Of a stretch of 64,000 nucleotides of DNA, positions 49,767-63,293 are shown in pieces. The number at the start of each line of letters is the position of its first letter. Position 1 is the stretch's first letter. A program made the translations under genes and the position numbers. Under the pieces are notes generated by a model that was not told where the DNA came from, did no database searches, and saw nothing but the letters and a program-made list of their open reading frames with translations. The DNA is from Chrysomallon squamiferum (taxonomy: Eukaryota; Mollusca; Gastropoda; Neomphalida; Peltospiridae): positions 18,097,956 through 18,161,955 of the forward strand of contig CM022671.1 in the NCBI GenBank assembly GCA_012295275.1, read 5' to 3'.

Positions 49767-50615
49767 ATGAATTCATCAGAATTTGAACTTCTAGAGTTCA
49801 TTTATCCCGAATTTCGTAATGAAGACTTCACACGAACGTCGGTGAAACTAAAGTTTGTCTTTGGTTCTTACGTATGTTGTTTATTGGTTTATGTCGTGTC
49901 TCATCTGGCAGGCTTAGTCATCTGGACATACCGAAACTTGACGACTGAAGAAAAGATATTCTGGAACCTTACAGTAACTCGTGCAGTGTTCGGTGTCGTC
50001 GGAGGAGCGATAGGAGCCTGGGCAGTGTTCACAACAACCGTTCTTGACTTCGACAGAGTTTTTGGCAAAAACCAGACAAGTTATTTTGCTATGTGCATTA
50101 CAGTGGGGTTCTTTGTCTTTGAATGTTCGGCTGTTTTCTTTACAGATTTGTTTTACAGAAGTCCAAACATTCTGCTGAATATTCATCACTGGCTTGCGTT
50201 GATTGGTTACTCATTCGTTTTATACGAAGAAGCTGGTCATACCTTCGGCACGAAGGGTCTTCTTTTAGAAATGAGCACCCCATTCACTGCCCTTAGCTGG
50301 ACTCTTCTGAAATGCGGGAAAGAAAATACTGCTGTCTGGAAAGTAAATCAGTTTCTTTTGGTGCACACGTTCCACTGCAGAAACGTTATGGAACTGTACA
50401 TGTGGTTCATGACATATCAAAGTTGGGACAAGATTTATTCTTCAATGCCTCTTGGCGTTTTTATCTCTCTCTATTTCCAGCTGACAATTGTCACATTTGT
50501 GATGACACCATATTGGACGTACAAGAAGACGATACAGATGATAAATTTAGAAGACTGGAACTTTAATAAAAACGACTACCGTTCAAAGAATGGCGGAATA
50601 AAAAAGACTGTTTAA
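49767..50615 (+). CDS. CLN8: CLN8-like TLC-domain ER cargo receptor
   Basis: The whole 282-residue protein is encoded in one exon, close to the human 286. CLN8 is a multi-pass ER/ERGIC protein with a TLC (TRAM-LAG1-CLN8) domain. It helps load newly made lysosomal enzymes for ER-to-Golgi transport, and human mutations cause neuronal ceroid lipofuscinosis. Features seen: N-terminal membrane segment about 28-53, EEKIFWNLTVTRAVFGV (61-77), NIHHW (138-142), LLLEMSTPF (165-173), FHCRNVMELYMW (202-213), PYWTYKK (248-254) and LEDWNF (261-266). All have close human counterparts. The last four residues, KKTV, form a dilysine ER-retrieval signal, as human KKRP does. The 5' UTR is probably spliced, with an acceptor at 49687-49688. 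The start is the first ATG of a family-matching frame. Confidence 0.95.
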   Translation: MNSSEFELLEFIYPEFRNEDFTRTSVKLKFVFGSYVCCLLVYVVSHLAGLVIWTYRNLTTEEKIFWNLTVTRAVFGVVGGAIGAWAVFTTTVLDFDRVFGKNQTSYFAMCITVGFFVFECSAVFFTDLFYRSPNILLNIHHWLALIGYSFVLYEEAGHTFGTKGLLLEMSTPFTALSWTLLKCGKENTAVWKVNQFLLVHTFHCRNVMELYMWFMTYQSWDKIYSSMPLGVFISLYFQLTIVTFVMTPYWTYKKTIQMINLEDWNFNKNDYRSKNGGIKKTV

Positions 50616-50675
50616 GATAGCGTAAAGGAAAGGTGATTCCAAACTGTCCAAAACTGTTATTATATAAAACTGTGG

Positions 50676-50681
50676 AATAAA
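50676..50681 (+). terminator. Proximal CLN8 polyadenylation signal
   Basis: AATAAA 61 bp beyond the CLN8 stop codon. A second AATAAA at 50967-50972 is followed by GT-rich sequence (about 50983-51000), so both short and long 3' UTRs are possible. Only the long form would include the (GA)n run at 50799-50874. Confidence 0.5.
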
Positions 50682-50797
50682 AATACGTTATGCAGAAAAT
50701 AGTTTATTTTTAAGTTAGACCTTCCATTCTAAATTGGGTGAAGGGGAATATTTTCTAAAAAAAAAAAAAAAAAAAAAAAATGGTTTATTGTCGATTT

Positions 50798-50798
<1 letters not shown>

Positions 50799-50874
<76 letters not shown>
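50799..50874. repeat. (AG)n microsatellite in the CLN8 3' flank
   Basis: About 38 uninterrupted AG units between the two CLN8 polyadenylation signals. A second run of similar length lies at 51115-51184. Confidence 0.95.
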
Positions 50875-50876
<2 letters not shown>

Positions 50877-51111
50877 AGTTTGTATTACATATACTTTTTT
50901 TTTTTAAATGGATAATTGTGTTCTAAAGGTGTAATAGAAAGTAAATATTGTCTTATTTTACAGTTCAATAAAACTATCACGCAGTTGTTGTTTGTTGTTT
51001 TAAGCATACTTTTTCGCCCAGAAATCATCTAGCTGGAGTAATCGTTTGGTGGAGAACAGCTGTAAAATAATTTTATATACTAATTTCTGAAGGAGCTGTT
51101 TGAGTACATGA

Positions 51112-51114
<3 letters not shown>

Positions 51115-51184
<70 letters not shown>
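51115..51184. repeat. (GA)n microsatellite between CLN8 and CCDC51
   Basis: About 34 uninterrupted GA units in the same orientation as the run 300 bp to the left. The 51185-51807 interval beyond it holds no gene. Confidence 0.95.
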
Positions 51185-51187
<3 letters not shown>

Positions 51188-51807
51188 TTTAATTATACTT
51201 GAAGGCAAAAGAGAGAGAAACTTTGAAAAGTATATATAATAATTTTATAAAACATAAAGTGTTGATTGACCGTCGCATATGTCAAGCAGTTAGATAAACT
51301 GACTTATCTGAATTAACAACAAGAGTAAAGAGAAATGTAAAAATGGAGAAATTAAATAATTTGTCTATTCAAACATGTGAATGGAACTTACGTCACATTT
51401 ACATTTTTGTTTTTCTTTCTGAATTATGACAATAGTATTTTTGAGAGGATGGAAATACATTTTTGTCAGTTATTACTTTTAAAAAAAGATACTTAATTAT
51501 TAAACATACATTATTTTGATAGTGAATGAATGAAAGAATGTTTAACCGCACGCCTGATTTGCAGTGAAAACAATAATCTGCTCTAGAGGTCAAATGACTT
51601 TAATATTAAAGATTTACAAGCTTTTCTCTTCAAAAATGTCGAGTTAACAGATTAAAGTAGAACGTGTTGAATGCCATAAACTGAAAGGCATATAATTATA
51701 CTTAAACAGAGTATACTTGATTCAGCCGTAAGTATTAAAACAAATAATTTAACTTAAAATTTAGTGCTCTTAAGAAGCAAGAGCAATTGTAGAACGAAAT
51801 ACACGGT

Positions 51808-53024
51808 ATGGCTGCGCGCACTCGCATTCTGCTGCTGGCTGTTCGTGTCAAAAATTTAAATAGTGTCCCGGTTAAATTCTGTCGACACTCATTTTATTCA
51901 ACAGATGTGAAAAGTCGTATTAATAAATGGTTTCGAGCTTATGAGGATTTTGTTGGTCTTACCCTCATTAAAGTGGCACAAAATAACGTGATTCAGGTAT
52001 GACTGTCACTATGACTGCACTATCGCTCGTTATGAGTTACTATGACTCTTTGTATGAGGTAACGTTAAATTAAAGTTTAATTTCTTTTATCACTCTACGA
52101 ATATGATACTTTAATATGATAATAATTATAATGTATTTGTTTCTCTGCTTTTTTTATTTTTAGGCAGAGTTAAATTTCCTCAAAAAGCAAGAAGAAAGGA
52201 GACAAAAACAGAGTTTCCTGTCCAATGTTCAGTCGCGTTTAAAGTCCGTTTCTGCAGAACTTGACAAGACAAACAAGACTCAGGAACGTTATTTAGACTT
52301 AGTGAAGGAGGAACATTCTATAATTCGTGAGGAACATGACTTGCAGAAAGAGCTACGCAACCTTGAAAATGAAGAAAGAGAATATTTCTCACGTCTTAGT
52401 GCTGCCGTCCGAGAGAGTCACGAGAAAGAAAGAGCTCAGGCAGAAAGGACAAAATATTGGTCTATCATTGGTTCGATTGTCGGTGCAGCAATAGGAATCA
52501 CGGGAACAACAATTAATAATTACCTGAGAATGAAAGAACTACGAGGAATCGTCGACACATCAGCATCGACCACCAATGAAATGAAAGGTCTGACAGAGGA
52601 GTTGTGCACAGCTATTAAATGTCAGTTCAACAAAATAGAACATTTTTTAGGTGATCTTCGAACTTCTTTAGACAGTGATCAGCCGTCTCCTAAGCAGAAG
52701 ATTCAGTTGCCATTTTCAGACGTTGCTAGTTGCAAGGACTTGCAAGAGCAGACGGAGAAGATTCTAGAAGGAATCCATAAACAGGAGACATTTCTTGATG
52801 AGGAGATCAGAGACATTAAAAACATTCTGGGTGTCAGAGCAGCGCAGAAATCTGATGTTAACATTGTCTACGTGGGACCAGAAATGGAGAACATGTTACA
52901 GAAGACAGAAGATAATTTGGAGCAGAAAATCAAAATGAATGCTTTAGCATCTGCTACATTTATCTATGGAGCCTTGGCTTTGACAATTCCACTGATAATG
53001 TCTTTCTTCAAAGGTGGATCTTGA
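51808..53024 (+). CDS. CCDC51: CCDC51 / MITOK, mitochondrial potassium channel subunit
   Basis: Two exons, 51808-51996 and 52164-53024, join in phase 0 across a 167-bp GT-AG intron to give 349 residues. In mammals CCDC51 (MITOK) is the pore-forming subunit of the ATP-sensitive potassium channel of the mitochondrial inner membrane, working with ABCB8. The sequence shows a basic, acid-poor N-terminus suited to mitochondrial import (about 1-30), then WFRAYEDFVGL (human WWDRYEEFVGL) and a long charged coiled coil (about 64-160). The near-invariant SAAVRESHEKER...AERTK-WS follows, then a Gly-rich membrane segment (about 162-184) and a second at the C-terminus (about 322-345). The second coiled region between them is less conserved. 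It lies about 1.2 kb beyond CLN8 on the same strand. Confidence 0.93.
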
Positions 53025-56000
53025 TAAAAATGTATAAAATCAATAGTTGGGTTTTTGACTAGATTGAACAATCTACGTATGCATTGTCATAAACAGTCAG
53101 CAACTGTGGCAATTATTTTACTATATCAGCTGCATGAAATTTTTGCTTTTGTCTGTAACATTACCTGGTAAACATTATGAAAAATATTAGCAATTAAATC
53201 CATTTTAAGACTATAAATAGAAGTGTTACAGAATACAACTGTTTAAGGATTTGCAGAAGTATTGTCTGTGATCTTTTAAAAACATTTATTGATGCAGAAT
53301 ACCACAATCTATGTCCCATTATTAAATGAAAATACAAACAAATTATGCACTAAAAATTTAATCATAAATTATAATTATCTGTATATCTAATCTGTAGGTA
53401 ATTTTTACCTTTATTATACATAAACAGGAAATAAATCAAAATTAATTCTCAGTCAATTTTACTTTAAAAAACAACATAACACTGCCTGCCTTTTTTCTAT
53501 TTATTTATTTTTTTAAATGTTTTATTCCCAGTTTAAGAAACAAAATGTTTATATGAACAAGTAAAGCAGTTCATGGTACAAGGTAAAATTTCAACAAAGT
53601 AAAACTAGCTGAACACAAATGTAAAATATTCTGTGAGCATTTCTCCTAGTCAAACCATTGATAACAGAGCATGTACAAGTTCATTTGAAAAAGTCTTAAA
53701 ATTTGAATTTTTTTTCACTTGCTTCACTATTGAGCTGGCCTCTTGTACATATCTAAATTTGAAAGAAAATGTATGTTGCTGTTGTAAATTAAATATATAA
53801 TTAGTTACAAAAGTAAAATCAAATAAAAATCCCTCCCTTGGTTTCTTTGCAAATGGAAGCTTTTTTTTTTTTTTTTTTTTTTAATTTACAATTTCTATAG
53901 AATTTTGATTGTTTCTTTTTATTTTTAATTATTAATCAATACCTTGTATAATTATAATGAATTTTGATTTGTTTACTTAAAAAAGAAAGAAAAAAATTAT
54001 AGAATTTTTTAATTTAATGTACACAACAAAAGGTAGGATTTTAAACTATTAATAGTGAGTTTCAGTAAAATTAACAATTTTTATAGCAAAACCATGAAAA
54101 CAAAATTGATTGTTGAATAATTATAAATATATATATATATATATTTTAATATTTTTTTTCTATAGTTACATTCAATTTTAATATTTATTTTGCTATTTGT
54201 GAAGGAGGGATTTTATATTTCACTAATGCCATGTTTTTTGGAGATACAGTCAACATTTGAAAATGCTTTAAATTAAACTTGTCATTTTGACAAGTGAAAA
54301 CTGGTTAGCTTTCATGTTTTGTTTTTTAATTTTAACACAGAAATGTGTTTAAGAATAATTATATGATTGTAGACAGTGAACAAATCTCAGTTAATTACAG
54401 AAACACTGCTAAAATTATGTTGTAAAAAGGGGGAAACTAATGCCAACTATGAAATTTTATTGAAATAAATTAAAAACAAACTTTTTACATTGTATGAAAT
54501 GTATAACAAAATTGGATTGTGAAAAGAAAAGAAAATGGACAAAAGTAAAGTTATATATTTTTTAAAGAAATTATAAAAGTCCTATTGTATTGTGTCAGTA
54601 TTAATTGTCAAAAACAAAATAAGTACAATCATAATGCTGTATTGTTGTGAAGTTTTATTGAAATTTACTGGAGGAAAAAAAACTGCCAAATATTAAAAGA
54701 TACAACAAAAAAAGAAAAATTTTCCTCTTGCATGAAACTTTAATTCGATGTGTTTTTTTCTTAGAAATATAATTGGTGCATGTGTGATAATATATTTAGA
54801 TTGACAAGAAATGTGTAGTACTATGTTTTATGAGAATTTAGATTTTTTAATTTTAAAATTATATTTTATAAAGAGATGAATGCTTCCAAAACTGTGAATG
54901 CCACTTTCCTGATTTGTGCTTTATGCAATTACTGACCTATTAAAATGAATTACTAGTAAAATGTGTTTGTTTTCACCTTCTCTGAGATTTTGTTAAGAAA
55001 CTAAATATGTGCTTTTTATTAAGAAAAAAAAGTGGGATTTGTTTTTTTCATTATTAGAAAGAAAAAAAAAATGTTAAAGTAAATCCTATTATTAAAAAAT
55101 AAAACCAACAAAAAAAAAATATAATAATAATAATAAATTAATAAAAATAAACCATAAAAAAAAACCCAACAAACAAACAAAAATAATAATAAATAAAGAT
55201 AAACCATTAAAAAAACCCCAACAAACACACTCTTTTCCAAAAAAAAAAAAAAAAACCCCTTATACATTATAATTTTGAGTTCACTACTTATATTTCAGAA
55301 TCAAACACATCTTGAATGAACACTGTAACTACTCAATCTTCTACTCAACTTTCATAACACTGAGCATAAAATTAAAATTGGAGTCCTATAATACAACACA
55401 CACAAAAAAAAAACCCAATACATATTTGAATTACCGGTAAATAAATTAAAGCAACAGATACCATACAAATGCCAGTAACTTGGCCAATAACAGTCTTATA
55501 ATATAACACTTAATAATACAGCATACATTCTCGGCTTTATTTACAAAGACTAATATTTCTTTTATACTAAGGACGGCATTTTTTTTTTACATATAAGCAA
55601 GTGATTATTTATTATTAAACAAAAGTAGAAGATATGTAAATTCAAGTAATTATGTATATTATATTAATTTATTTTTCTACTGGTAACTATATATACAAAA
55701 TACTGAACAAAATAAATTATATTAATTTTTGAACTATATTAATAACTATATACAAAGTATTGAATACATGTTAATATTTAGAAGCACAGTTTGTTTTCAG
55801 GTGGTTTATTTATACCAAGTACAAATGGAAATAATATTAAAGATGCATGTTTTGTTACTTGGCAGTCTGTTTTTTAAAAACATTGATTACTGAATTCCAT
55901 TGAAAATAAAAGATAATTTCATTTTAATATTCCCCATTATCATAACAAAATAACAAAAGTTAATAACTGCATTTCAGTATTCCCCATTATAAGATAATTT

Positions 56001-56325
56001 TTTTTAATAATAACTGCATTTTAACATTCAGCATTATTGTAAAAAAAAAAAATTATAGGCGATAGTAATTGCATTTTAACATTCTGTACTTTCATAATAT
56101 ACTAATACATTATAATATTTAATCAAGAAATGCAGCTTATATGATTTATATTTATTAACCAACTGAAGCTTATCATTCAATAAATCTCAAAAGATGGTGA
56201 AATGGGGACTGAAAAACATTTATTGATTTGTTAATAGAAAAAATATCCTCAGTTCAGTTCAGAATAAACAGAATTTAACAGTGTGTATCTGTCATTTGTA
56301 AATGAAATATTTTTTGTTACACCAC

Positions 56326-56660
56326 TTCTATCAGAAACTGTTTGGACACTTCAGATTCATATGAGAAAAGTTTATACTTTTGTTTTAGATCAGAACAATC
56401 TGTATCACTTCTGTTTTACATAAGAACATTTTCAAATCACTTTTTTTTTAATCAGAAAATTTATACCAATTTAATTTTTTATCTGAAATTATATATATCT
56501 TGTTTTTGATCAGAACATGATGTACAAAATTAATTTTACATCAGAACTTTTATACCTCTACCCGTCTGCTTTATATCAGAAAGTTTTATACTTTTGTTTT
56601 ATATCAGAAAATTTGAAACAGTTGCTTTTACATCAGAACATTTTCTATCACATCTGAAAA
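56326..56660. repeat. Decayed tandem repeat, about 40-45 bp unit
   Basis: Variants of TTTTATATCAGAAAATTTTA followed by TACTTTTGT recur about eight times. The core TCAGAA(A/C) recurs every 30-60 bp. Confidence 0.7.
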
Positions 56661-58487
56661 GGCTCATTAAAACAGAAACAGTTACTAACATTTCCAAACA
56701 TTCTGTTCAACATTTAAATTGTGAAAGCAGTTTAGGCAGTTCAATACGAACAATAAAAACGAAGATATTAAAAACTTTATTGCATTGGTCTGCCAAATGC
56801 TGAATTTCCTATCTAGGTATCTGACTTTAAATGCATAATAATTACAGGTTCACAAACATAAATAACAATGCAAACAATAATTTTCCTATATGCTCACTTT
56901 TGTGGCATCACTCCATGCATAAATCTACTATTATGCTTCCCCAGAACAACACAAACAAAGTGCTAATACATTCCATTTTTGTTTTGTTTTGAAATTTTAA
57001 TCAACAAAATTTATTAGGTATATATTTTTATTAACTTGTTAATAGTAAGTAACACACATATATATATATTTATAGTGGAAAATTGTTTCAAAATTTAAGA
57101 AATAAAAAAATGTATATCATTTACCATAGTAACCCTTACAATCTCGAGAAACAAAATGGCAGTGTTGCATTGCAAACTGGGACAGCACAAACAATCAGTG
57201 ACATCAGTTAAAACAAAAAAAATGGTAGGTAACATCTAACATACAGTAATTATCAACCTAAGTATAAAACATTATAGATGAAAGGTATTTTTTTCCTAAT
57301 TGGCATCTGATTATAAAAGCACATTGGTTACCATAATAAATAGCAAAAAGTAAAGCAACTTGGCACATACTAAAAGGACAAATACATAAAAAATGTCCAG
57401 ATAAAAAACATTATGATTTTTGTTCACAGCATACTAAATTACTACAATAATGATAACAGTAATTAATAACAATAACAATAATAATAATTATAATAACAAA
57501 AATAACAACATGAAAAATAATGACTAATAATAATAATAAAATAATGGCTAATAATAATAATAATAATAATAATAAAAGTAACAGGTAATGTATATTAAAA
57601 TGATAAAGATTCAATTTCAAAATAATGACTTAGAAAATTCCATCACCTTTTTTTGTTTTTCAAACAGGTTCTATGTCAGTCATTAAAAGATATTTATAAA
57701 TTTTTGACTAACTAACATTTATAAAAATTTCGTATGGAAATAGCACTATGGAAACATAAATAAATTGGTAAGCATGCAAAAAAAACAAAAAACCCCCCCA
57801 AAAACAACCTACCTACTATACAATTTTTCATATTTAAACAAACAAATAAAAAAAATGTATTAAAACTAATAAGTTCATAAAATATTTAAAATTCCAATTT
57901 AATAATTTTATTTGATATTTTTTTTTTAATTATCTGTTGTTTTAAAGAAACAAACTGAACAATATTTCATTATTGAATCAAAACAGTTAATAACTGAAAA
58001 ATTCAACATTTTCATTAAAATGTACTTGAATATTTAATTTAATTTAATAACATTTTTCTTCCATGTCATAACAATTAAATATTTTGTTTCTTTCAGCTCT
58101 CTCTCTCTCTCTCTCTCTCTCTTTTCTCTATCTTTTTTTTCTCTCTCTCAATCTTTTTTTTTTACACTTAAAAGTAATGAATAAAAACAAAATTAATTTA
58201 AAACAGTTTGTACTGCTAAGGGCAAATATTAATTGACTAATATTATAGTTGACAAAGTGTCTTCAAACTGGAATTTTCTTTACACAACATTAAAAAAATG
58301 TGTTATTATACAAAATGTACATTTTGATAAATGACTTTGAAAACACCCCACTTAATGTTAATATAATGATGATGATAATTATAATAATAATAATAGTAAT
58401 AATGAAAATACAAATATTAATAATAATAAAATAATAATAATAATTACAATAATAGTAAAAATAATAATAATAACAATAATAATAATA

Positions 58488-58538
<51 letters not shown>

Positions 58539-59189
58539 GCTACTTTTTAACTATAATATTACTAATTAACTATCAACACTTTTCATATAATACTGAAACA
58601 TAATACCACAGTCTTTCTAACAAATATTATGTACAAACATATAATACAACAGTTGAATTGATTCTAATTATGTTAATGATATGTAATGATAATCCTGTTT
58701 CCATAACAATTATCCATAAAAACATATACAGAAAAAAAATCATTTAAATACAATTAACATATATAATATGAAGTTTATGTCTCTGTGTATATATATATGT
58801 ACATATAGTTATATATAGGAATGTGTGTGTGTGCATGTGTGTTTGTCTTTATTGTTGTTTATTTGTGTCTTTTTAATGCCAGTAAATTATGAAAAATAAA
58901 TAATTACCACAAAATTTAAATTTAAATGATTTTACAGATTAATGTGAAGATGATGGCAAATTAAACTGATTTAACTTCATCTATCAGGAAAGTAATTTAT
59001 CAGAATTTTTATATATTTACATGAGACAAGTTTAACAATATACCTGAATGCACATAAAGCAATTCTAGAATAATATCTAACTAAAACACTAAGCCTTTTC
59101 TAGAATAAATGTATTCCTAGATTACAAAAACTGTTAAAACCAATTCATCTATTTTATAACATTCAAATAATTATTTTTTAAATTACAAA

Positions 59190-59485
59190 CAGTAATTAAC
59201 CTAATATTTCTCGGAATACAAATAGAATCAATATTAATTAGATTTCAAATAGTATGTTCTCAAACTACAAATGTTATTAGTCAATATTTGATAAGTTATA
59301 GTATTTAAATCAATACTTTTTAAATTACAGATAGTATAAGTCAGTTAATATTTCTTAAATTATGGTTTTCAAGACAGTACTTCTTAGATTAAAAACAATT
59401 TTTACCTCACTTTTTCTCAGATTACAGTTTTCAAGTCAATATTTCTTAGATTACAAGCGGAATTACAAGTCAGTATTATTATTCA
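59190..59485. repeat. Decayed tandem repeat, about 50 bp unit
   Basis: AATATTTCTTAGATTACAG-like blocks followed by TTTTCAAGTCA or TATAAGTCA recur about six times with clear drift. Confidence 0.6.
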
Positions 59486-60884
59486 GAACAGCCAAATAAT
59501 TATGTGATTGTAACAAACAATTGTAGATATTATTGTTGATATTAAATTAATTACAAAGCATTAAAAAATAAATATTTAATGTTTTGTGGAAGTTTTTAAA
59601 ATATTAATACTGCTGAAGGTAACTGATGGAAAAATATACCTTTTAGGTATTATTGTTTGACGTATATACATTTTTAAAATTTTAGTACACAGTTCAGAAT
59701 ATTTTATTTTAAGCAATATTTTATGAGAATGATCAACAAGCAGAAACTTGTATTCGTACTTCATCTACAAATTTATTAATAAATGTACATGTTTAGTTCA
59801 TTATGTGCTTTTACTATGTAATTATTATATATAACTTTAAAATGACAGTCTTGTTGTTTGGTGTAGAGTAATTATTTCATGCTGATTTATTTTTTTTTTT
59901 TTTTTTTTTTTAATTTTAAGTTTTTAAATTATATTAATTTAAAATGTATAATTGTTTTTTATTTAATGACATTGTTATTATTATTACTACTATATTTTAT
60001 TTTTATTATTACAAACATTTTTTTTATAAAATAATTGTAATGTATTAAAAAGGCAAAACAATAATAATAATAATAATATTAATAAAAATAAATATTTTAA
60101 AAACCTAAAAAACTAAAATAAATGCTATTAAAACATCAAATTTAAAAAAATATATAAAATATTTTAAAAATGTAAAAGAAAAAAGAAAACAATAGAAAAG
60201 AACAATAACAGATGTTTTTAAAAATTATAAAATAATACAAATGAATTTTTGTTTTGTTTTTCATTTTTTAAAAAGAATATCTAAGATACACCATACATGT
60301 TTTAAACAATCCCATGCGACTGTCAAAGTAACAAACATTCTAAATATCCTTTATATAACTCAATACGTTTTATTCGACATTTGTGACCAGTTTTTAACCA
60401 ATAACGAGGTATGACAATAAAATACCAAGCTCGGGAAAAGTGCTTGGAGGCTGCCATCATTTCTTTACAGCTGTACCATTTTGTACATGAAAATGTTAAA
60501 AACAAAACTAAACAAATAATTGATAAAGTTTCTCTTTCCTCAGTTTTTCAATGATTTTTCTGTTTCAGAACGATGTCATATAAAAACAGAAAAGATCATC
60601 TTCAGTGCAATCTCTTAGATCAAATAAAATGACCATTTTAATGTACTTAAATTAATCGTTTTTAAGTTTAGGCTTGTTTGTAATGCTGTAATGTGAAACA
60701 GTAACAAAATTTGACACAAGACACTGATTTTAATCAGAACTATGTACACAGACTAGAAACAAGCCAGACAGATCTCACATATCTATCTATGTTTTCTTAT
60801 TTTCTTTGGTATCTTTTAACTTTTTACTTCAAGCTGTAAAAGACCTGCTGCTTTATTTTTAAAACCACATTTTATTGCACATAA

Positions 60885-61110
60885 ACTGGTTTAGGTTTGG
60901 GGTTCAGCTTCACTGAGTCATTCATCCTTATTGGTTTAGGTTGTGGACCAATTTAATTTTTTTTTTTTTTTTTTTTTTTTTTTCTGGTTTTGGTTTTTTG
61001 TTTGGACTCAATGGTTTAAGTTTTGGATTGAGTTGGAACGATTTAGGTTCAGAATTTAGGGTTCATGCTTACTGGTTTAAGTTCAAAGTTCTGGTTTAGG
61101 TTTTTATGTT
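60885..61110. repeat. Degenerate TGGTTTAGGTT repeats
   Basis: TGGTTTAGGTT and TGGTTTAAGTT variants appear at least six times, interrupted by a poly(T) run at about 60957-60983. The spacing is irregular (20-60 bp). Confidence 0.6.
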
Positions 61111-61478
61111 TTGAAATTTATTGATTAGCAAACCCAATAAATAAATAAATAAATAAATAAAAAAAAAAAAACCAAGATTTGTAATTGATATTGGCTAATA
61201 AAACTGAAATAAAAAGACTGTTATTAATGAGTAATTTTCATTTCAACAAAACTAGTATTAAAGGGAAATGACTCTATAAAAAACAAAACAAAACAAAAAG
61301 AAATAAAGAAATAAAAAAAGGAAAGAAACAATACTAATCACCAATAAACATTAAACCGGAACTTTCACCTTCTTCTCTTCTTTTTTTTCACATTCTATAA
61401 ATTCAATTTTTGCTTTCATTTTGAAATAACACTAACAAGAAGTCCAGTCTAGCAACTATTCTCATCATCAGTACCAGT

Positions 61479-61703
61479 CTATGACTTACTGGCTTCCTTC
61501 CCATTGGTTGTGACAAATGTTTCTTGAAAAGCTTTTGTGATTTTCAAGTCTTGCAGATAGTAGGACTGAATCTTGTCAAATGGCTTGGGGTCAAGGTCAA
61601 CTAGAGCAATGGAGTAGAGAAAACACTGTCCATTCATTGTGATTGTGCCGTTTTCTCTGGTTGTACTAAAAAAAATTACAAAAAAAATAAATGTACTTCT
61701 TCT

Positions 61704-61744
<41 letters not shown>

Positions 61745-62978
61745 GTGTCAGTTTGTGTGTGCATTTTTGGGTCTGTCTATCTGTCTCTCACTGTCTGGGT
61801 ATTTCTATTTTACACCTTCTCCATTTTAATTAAGAAATGTTTTTAAATTTTATCACAAAATATTAAAACTGAAACAATAAAATAATTCTTTCTTCTCTTT
61901 GTCCTATTGTTAGCTCTACTGCAGTCATCAGCTTACACATTAATATTATTTTTATTTTAATCTATCCATCCATCCATCCATAATTCTATCTACTGATCTG
62001 TCCAATCATACTATCAAACTGTCCATGTATCCATCCATATATCTGTCCGTCTGTCCATTTGTCTGTCTGTATATCTATCTATTTGTTGTTACCCTTTTCT
62101 GCAAGGCTGAATAGCAACTATCACAGAGCAGTCTTGAACTGTCTTTGATACCAGAAATCTCTTCACCTAAAAATAAAATAATTAAATGGTTAATTATTAT
62201 TTTCAAAGACATAAAAACAGTCACAACAACGTTATATCTTAAATGTACCCACTAATATCACATTAACTACAAAGTAAAGATGTTATGAAAGATTATGTGG
62301 CCAGTTAGAATGAATTAAGAGAGAGTAAAATACCTTGTCAACAGCGTATTCCATACTGGATGGATTCAAGTCTTTACTGTTGACAGTGCTTGTCGGCCAT
62401 AGATCTCCAGTGTATGGTCCATCGAGACCCCACTTCAGTCTGAGGAAATAAAATAAACACAAGTTTGGATAATAATAATAATAATTATTTTTTATTAACT
62501 GTTATTATATGCAGTTGGTTACATTTTCTTAACTCTTTATCCCCTTAGACAGATCTTTTTATTTTTTTTTTTATTTTTTTTTTTTTTTTTTTTTTTTTTT
62601 TCAATTTAATAATCCATATATTTCTTATGTGTAACAGAGATTTATCTCCCTTGGATGGATTTTTTTTATTTTCAATTATTTATTACTGTAAATTATTAAT
62701 GAAAAAACAGTATTTAACAATATTTTATAAAAAGAAAAATCCCTAATAGATATTTACTGTACTATTATCACTATCCCCAAACCCCCCCGCAAAAAAACTT
62801 ATGACAAAATATTATCTCCCTTTGACCATGTCAAATATATAGATGAATTTAAAAAGAATTGAACAAGTTTCTTTCCACCAATTTATTATAATAAGGAAAA
62901 ATTAACACAATTACTTAGTAGTCATTATGCTAAGCTGTTTGTTTACTCTAACCCTGATAAATTACTACTACTATCATA

Positions 62979-63021
<43 letters not shown>

Positions 63022-63293
63022 ATAATAATAATAATAATAATAACAATAACAACAATAATAAAAACAGCAATTGTACTGGACATAACAATGATGTAATGAT
63101 GGTAAAATTACGACAGTGATGACAATAAAAATTATAATAATGATGATGATTAACCTGTCTTCAGGATGCTGTTCTAAATGAGTATTTATTTTCTGGTACA
63201 GTGGGAAAATGTTTTGAATATGTAGATCATCCATAGCTTGGACATTAAATATTCGTTCCAGAACACAGCCAGGGGGCAGTATTCCACTTAGAT
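61479..63293 (-). CDS. IPPK: Inositol-pentakisphosphate 2-kinase (IPPK), C-terminal exons only
   Basis: IPPK phosphorylates InsP5 at the 2-position to make InsP6. Four minus-strand exons are seen: 63293-63155, 62439-62334, 62166-62093 and 61665-61479 (stop TAG 61481-61479). Borders are GT-AG and phases 1-2-0-2 agree. The encoded part has LPPGCVLERIFNVQAMD (human LPKGCLLYKTLQVQMLD), FPLYQKINTHLEQHPEDR (human YPLYNRVERYLEEFPEER), LDGPY, VQDCSVIVAIQPC (human AKDCSIMIALSPC) and YSIALVDLDPKPFDKI (human FSVSVLDLDLKPYESI). It ends about 30 residues after that block. The upstream exons carrying the ATP-binding lobe lie beyond the right edge. The intron at 62340-63150 contains T-runs and a (CTA)n run at 62979-63020. 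Confidence 0.9.
61704..61748. repeat. (TG)n microsatellite in IPPK intron
   Basis: TG run about 40 bp upstream, in gene orientation, of the terminal IPPK exon. A cluster of (ATCC)n and (GTCT)n tetranucleotides follows at 61964-62086, reaching the donor of exon 62166-62093. Confidence 0.9.
62979..63020. repeat. (CTA)n microsatellite in IPPK intron
   Basis: About 14 CTA units followed by (ATA)n, between the two upstream IPPK exons. Confidence 0.95.

Larger units (their letters stand above)
53025..61478. other. Gene-poor repeat region between CCDC51 and IPPK
   Basis: No coding exon is supported in about 8.4 kb. It should contain the 3' UTRs of CCDC51 (plus) and IPPK (minus). Long poly(T) or poly(A) runs, (AAT)n tracts (58480-58538), a (CT)n run (58098-58122) and two decayed minisatellites are seen. 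Short open frames here are Lys/Asn/Ile-rich. Confidence 0.55.

Noticed and set aside
60885-61110. TTTAGG-like repeats suggesting an interstitial telomere
   Set aside because: Units are TGGTTTAGGTT variants with irregular spacing, and TTAGGG appears only once by chance.
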